The translations under genes and the position numbers were made by a program. Below the pieces are notes generated by a model that had not been told where the DNA came from, ran no database searches, and saw only the letters and a program-made list of their open reading frames with translations. DNA of 64,000 bases, taken from NCBI GenBank assembly GCA_012845835.1, contig JABAKD010000012.1:13803195-13867194 (forward strand). The letters run 5' to 3'. Each line of letters opens with the position of its first letter. Position 1 is the first letter of the stretch. Source of the DNA: Undaria pinnatifida. Its lineage: Eukaryota > Sar > Phaeophyceae > Laminariales > Alariaceae. Of this stretch, positions 63,116 to 64,000 are shown in pieces.

Positions 63116-63916
63116 AGAAAGAACAGAGTAACTATTTTGCCATCTAGAGTACTCCAGGAGGCCGCGCACCCCCTGGAAAATATAGCAGCACAGCAGCGCT
63201 TATTCACCAATCACCATTGCAGGGCTGAAACTATAACCCAGCGTTAACCCAGCGTTGGTCACAACAACGCCTAAATCGTGTACCACCCTGGGAACAAACG
63301 TAAGAACCAAAAGGCATTCCTTTGAATACCAACAACGGTTCCTATATTTCCGCCCTGGGTGGCAATTCATAGGAGAGTTTTACAGCTGCTTGCCCCCTAC
63401 TCAGATGGTGCGGAACACGACCAACACCATACGCGTAAAAAAAAACGCCATTTATATGCCACCTCACCGCAATAACTATCGTCAGCGGTACTCGACTCCT
63501 ATCATACATTGCTTGAAAAAACAGTAAACAGTCCTCGTATGGACGGACCTCCACATGCGTCTTGAAAAAAAGCCGCCATTATATGCCACTCCCTGCTAAT
63601 ATACCCGTCAATTGGAGTGTTCCTCTGAACCGAGGAGTAGCGATTCACCGCTGTGGTCCTCCTGTGGACCACCGACAAAAGAAGGCCCGATTCCAGTTCG
63701 TGCTTCACTACATCTAACCAGACTGGAACCGAAGGCTTCGCTCAGTACAGGTAGGACATGAACTTTGGGGCGCCCGGGTAACGTGTACCAAGCCTTGTTT
63801 TGGTCGGACTCGGGTGGGTACCCGGGTATATATATATATATATTGTATACCCTACTGAACATAACCTTAGAATTTGCTGGTATTCTCCTTAAAGTAATCA
63901 CACCAGTTTTGGTGTA

Positions 63917-63968
63917 GGGAGTTCCTTGACGGACGTCCTTGACGGCCTCCCTTGACGGCTTTCCGTCA
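63917..63968. repeat. CCTTGACGG short tandem repeat
   Basis: Three to four units of CCTTGACGGNNNT. Confidence 0.8.
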
Positions 63969-64000
63969 AAGGATCTTCATCGTTCTTAACACATCTGCCC

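Larger units (their letters stand above)
61060..63990. other. Non-coding right end of the window
   Basis: No supported gene. A frame at 61298-61636 (112 codons, plus) and others near 62750-63050 and 63255-63700 lack domains. Contains poly(C) at 62171-62188 and 63064-63115, an A/C-rich stretch at 62460-62580, a (TA)n at 63826-63842, and an imperfect duplication at 63430-63610 (AAAAAACGCCATTTATATGCC and AAAAAGCCGCCATTATATGCC). Confidence 0.5.

Overview
The window is nuclear DNA from an intron-rich eukaryote. The one certain gene is RPT2/PSMC1, the 26S proteasome ATPase subunit 4. It runs on the + strand from 3206 to 10969 in nine exons, all with GT-AG introns of 370-1853 bp. Plant-type residues (GEPGTGKT Walker A), long introns, abundant simple repeats, LINEs, tRNA-derived SINEs, and RHS/Crinkler-like nuclease genes fit a photosynthetic stramenopile such as a brown alga. 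That placement is inference.

Layout: 1-835 is the 3' exon of an unidentified Gly/Arg-rich protein gene entering from the left. 836-3205 is intergenic, with a tandem duplication just upstream of RPT2. 3206-10969 is RPT2, whose introns hold decayed copies of exon edges, a SINE, a LINE-related short element and an array of coding-like repeats. 10.97-16.5 kb is mostly non-coding with dispersed repeats. 16.5-26.5 kb contains several convincing but unidentified minus-strand exons, each near partial copies of its own edge, interleaved with minisatellites, SINEs and a fold-back element. 27-30.4 kb has minisatellites and a 1.6 kb hAT-like element rich in GGGTC repeats. 30.5-33.2 kb has a signal-peptide exon and a two-exon gene start that runs into 33.25-36.26 kb, a 3 kb near-perfect palindrome. 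Each palindrome arm carries a decayed RHS/Crinkler-type nuclease gene, and a third partial copy of the outer end lies at 37.27-37.69 kb. 40.29-50.15 kb is a tandem duplication of a 4-5 kb unit. 50.2-51.86 kb is a 5'-truncated LINE. 52-55.3 kb has unidentified exons and LINE-related short elements. 56.64-57.48 kb is an array of tRNA-like SINEs, and 58.6-60.24 kb is a second LINE relic. The rest is repeats.

Two patterns stand out. First, many exons (RPT2 and the minus-strand exons) are accompanied in the adjoining intron by partial tandem copies of exactly one exon edge with its splice site. Second, a short interspersed element shares about 80 bp of 3' end with the first LINE, and both end in poly(C), suggesting a LINE/SINE partnership with an unusual tail.

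Most of the window is accessory, non-coding and repeat-derived. Outside RPT2 and the reverse transcriptase and nuclease relics, no function could be assigned.
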